Source: Paenarthrobacter histidinolovorans
Lineage (GTDB): Bacteria > Actinomycetota > Actinomycetes > Actinomycetales > Micrococcaceae
Direction of reading: 5' to 3'
Length of the DNA: 64,000 bases
Assembly (NCBI RefSeq): GCF_014647595.1
Contig: NZ_BMPM01000001.1
Coordinates: forward strand, 434,001-498,000
Part shown: one piece after another, positions 63,608 through 64,000 of the stretch
Layout: each line of letters opens with the position of its first letter
Numbering within the stretch: the first letter of the stretch is position 1
The notes under the pieces: model-generated
The model's database searches: none
What the model saw: only the letters and a program-made list of their open reading frames with translations
What the model was told of the DNA's origin: nothing
Program-made: the position numbers and the translations under genes

Positions 63608-64000
63608 ATGCCGATGGTCCGTCGAGTGGCGTTCTTGTCGTTGCACACCTCCCCCATGGAACAGCCAGGGGCCGGTGACGCCGGTGGCATGAACGTTTAC
63701 GTCCGGGCTTTGGCCATAGCCCTTGCCGAGTCGGGTGTGGAAGTGGAGATTTTCACGCGTGCCACCAAAGCCAACCAACCCGCCGTCGAGCATCCAGGTC
63801 CCGGCGTTTGCGTCCACAACGTCAAGGCCGGACCCCGCCGCAGGATACCCAAGGAAGAGCTGCCGGAGCTGCTGCACCAAATGGTGCTCGAAATCGACCA
63901 CATCCGGAATCAGCAAATGCATGGCCGCTACGACGCCATCCACTCCCACTACTGGGTATCCGGCGTTGCCGGGCTGGAGTTGTCTGCGTTATGGGGCGTT
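63608..64000 (+). CDS. mshA: D-inositol-3-phosphate glycosyltransferase, N-terminal part
   Basis: The first 131 codons are in the window. AFLSLHTSPMEQPGAGDAGGMNVYVRALAIALAESG is the MshA signature of GT4 glycosyltransferases (GGMNVYV for UDP-GlcNAc binding), followed by IHSHYWVSGVAGLEL. It makes the first committed step of mycothiol, 1-O-(GlcNAc)-myo-inositol 3-phosphate. Start is ATG 63608 after AGGAGG. It runs off the right edge. Confidence 0.88.
   Translation, partial: MPMVRRVAFLSLHTSPMEQPGAGDAGGMNVYVRALAIALAESGVEVEIFTRATKANQPAVEHPGPGVCVHNVKAGPRRRIPKEELPELLHQMVLEIDHIRNQQMHGRYDAIHSHYWVSGVAGLELSALWGV

Overview
The window reads as a chromosomal segment of a high-GC Gram-positive actinobacterium of the Micrococcaceae, most like Arthrobacter or Paenarthrobacter. 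The evidence is dense GC-rich coding with frequent GTG and TTG starts, a mycothiol-type glycosyltransferase (mshA) at the right edge, a GuaB/GuaB3 pair, a SepX/GlpR-type divisome protein, a groES-groEL operon behind CIRCE elements, and a THUMP-like methyltransferase. Assignment is by family recognition; no search was run. Most of the window is ordinary core genome. I see no prophage, insertion sequence, integrase or CRISPR array, and no gene-free stretch longer than 300 bases.

Left part (1-27 kb): carbohydrate genes (5' end of a GH35 beta-galactosidase, a BadF-type sugar kinase), a pirin, and a nitronate monooxygenase with an odd start. Then come several regulator/effector pairs: LysR-MFS, Lrp-MFS-Lrp, PadR with a UbiB-type kinase, LysR-nitrilase, and MFS-XRE. 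Ion and metal genes are corA (overlapping zapE), ferritin and two tandem crcB/fluC genes. A tRNA-Ala(CGC) lies at 21.6 kb. Next is the actinobacterial block fthC / galU-rimJ-sepX(glpR), in which the moeA/glp gene expected between galU and rimJ is absent.

Middle part (27-45 kb): a 1391-residue SF1-helicase-like protein with a C-terminal endonuclease-like domain. Its Walker A lysine is glutamine and its motif II is altered, and its last 79 codons look like a fused small gene with its own ribosome site. Guanine nucleotide genes follow (guaA at 31.4 kb, guaB3 at 37.0 kb, guaB at 42.6 kb), each with a strong terminator. Between them lie SURF1/DUF3817, a stand-alone PTS EIIA with glpD, and a compact three-gene WXG100-like operon (38.4-40.6 kb) of unknown function.

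Right part (44-64 kb): two tandem paralogous acyltransferase-3/SGNH genes, groEL and groES with two CIRCE operators, and a zinc-economy cassette (perfect dyad resembling a Zur box, a P-loop-less CobW-like protein, a cysteine-free L36) that runs toward an aroE homologue. A GCS2-type ligase follows, then a tightly overlapped alr-tsaE-tsaB-rimI-tsaD operon making the t6A tRNA modification. The window ends with a PfkB kinase, a GH4 glucosidase, a GNAT acetyltransferase and the start of mshA. Three proteins here (TsaD, TsaE, GH4) carry short in-frame tandem repeats that look recent.
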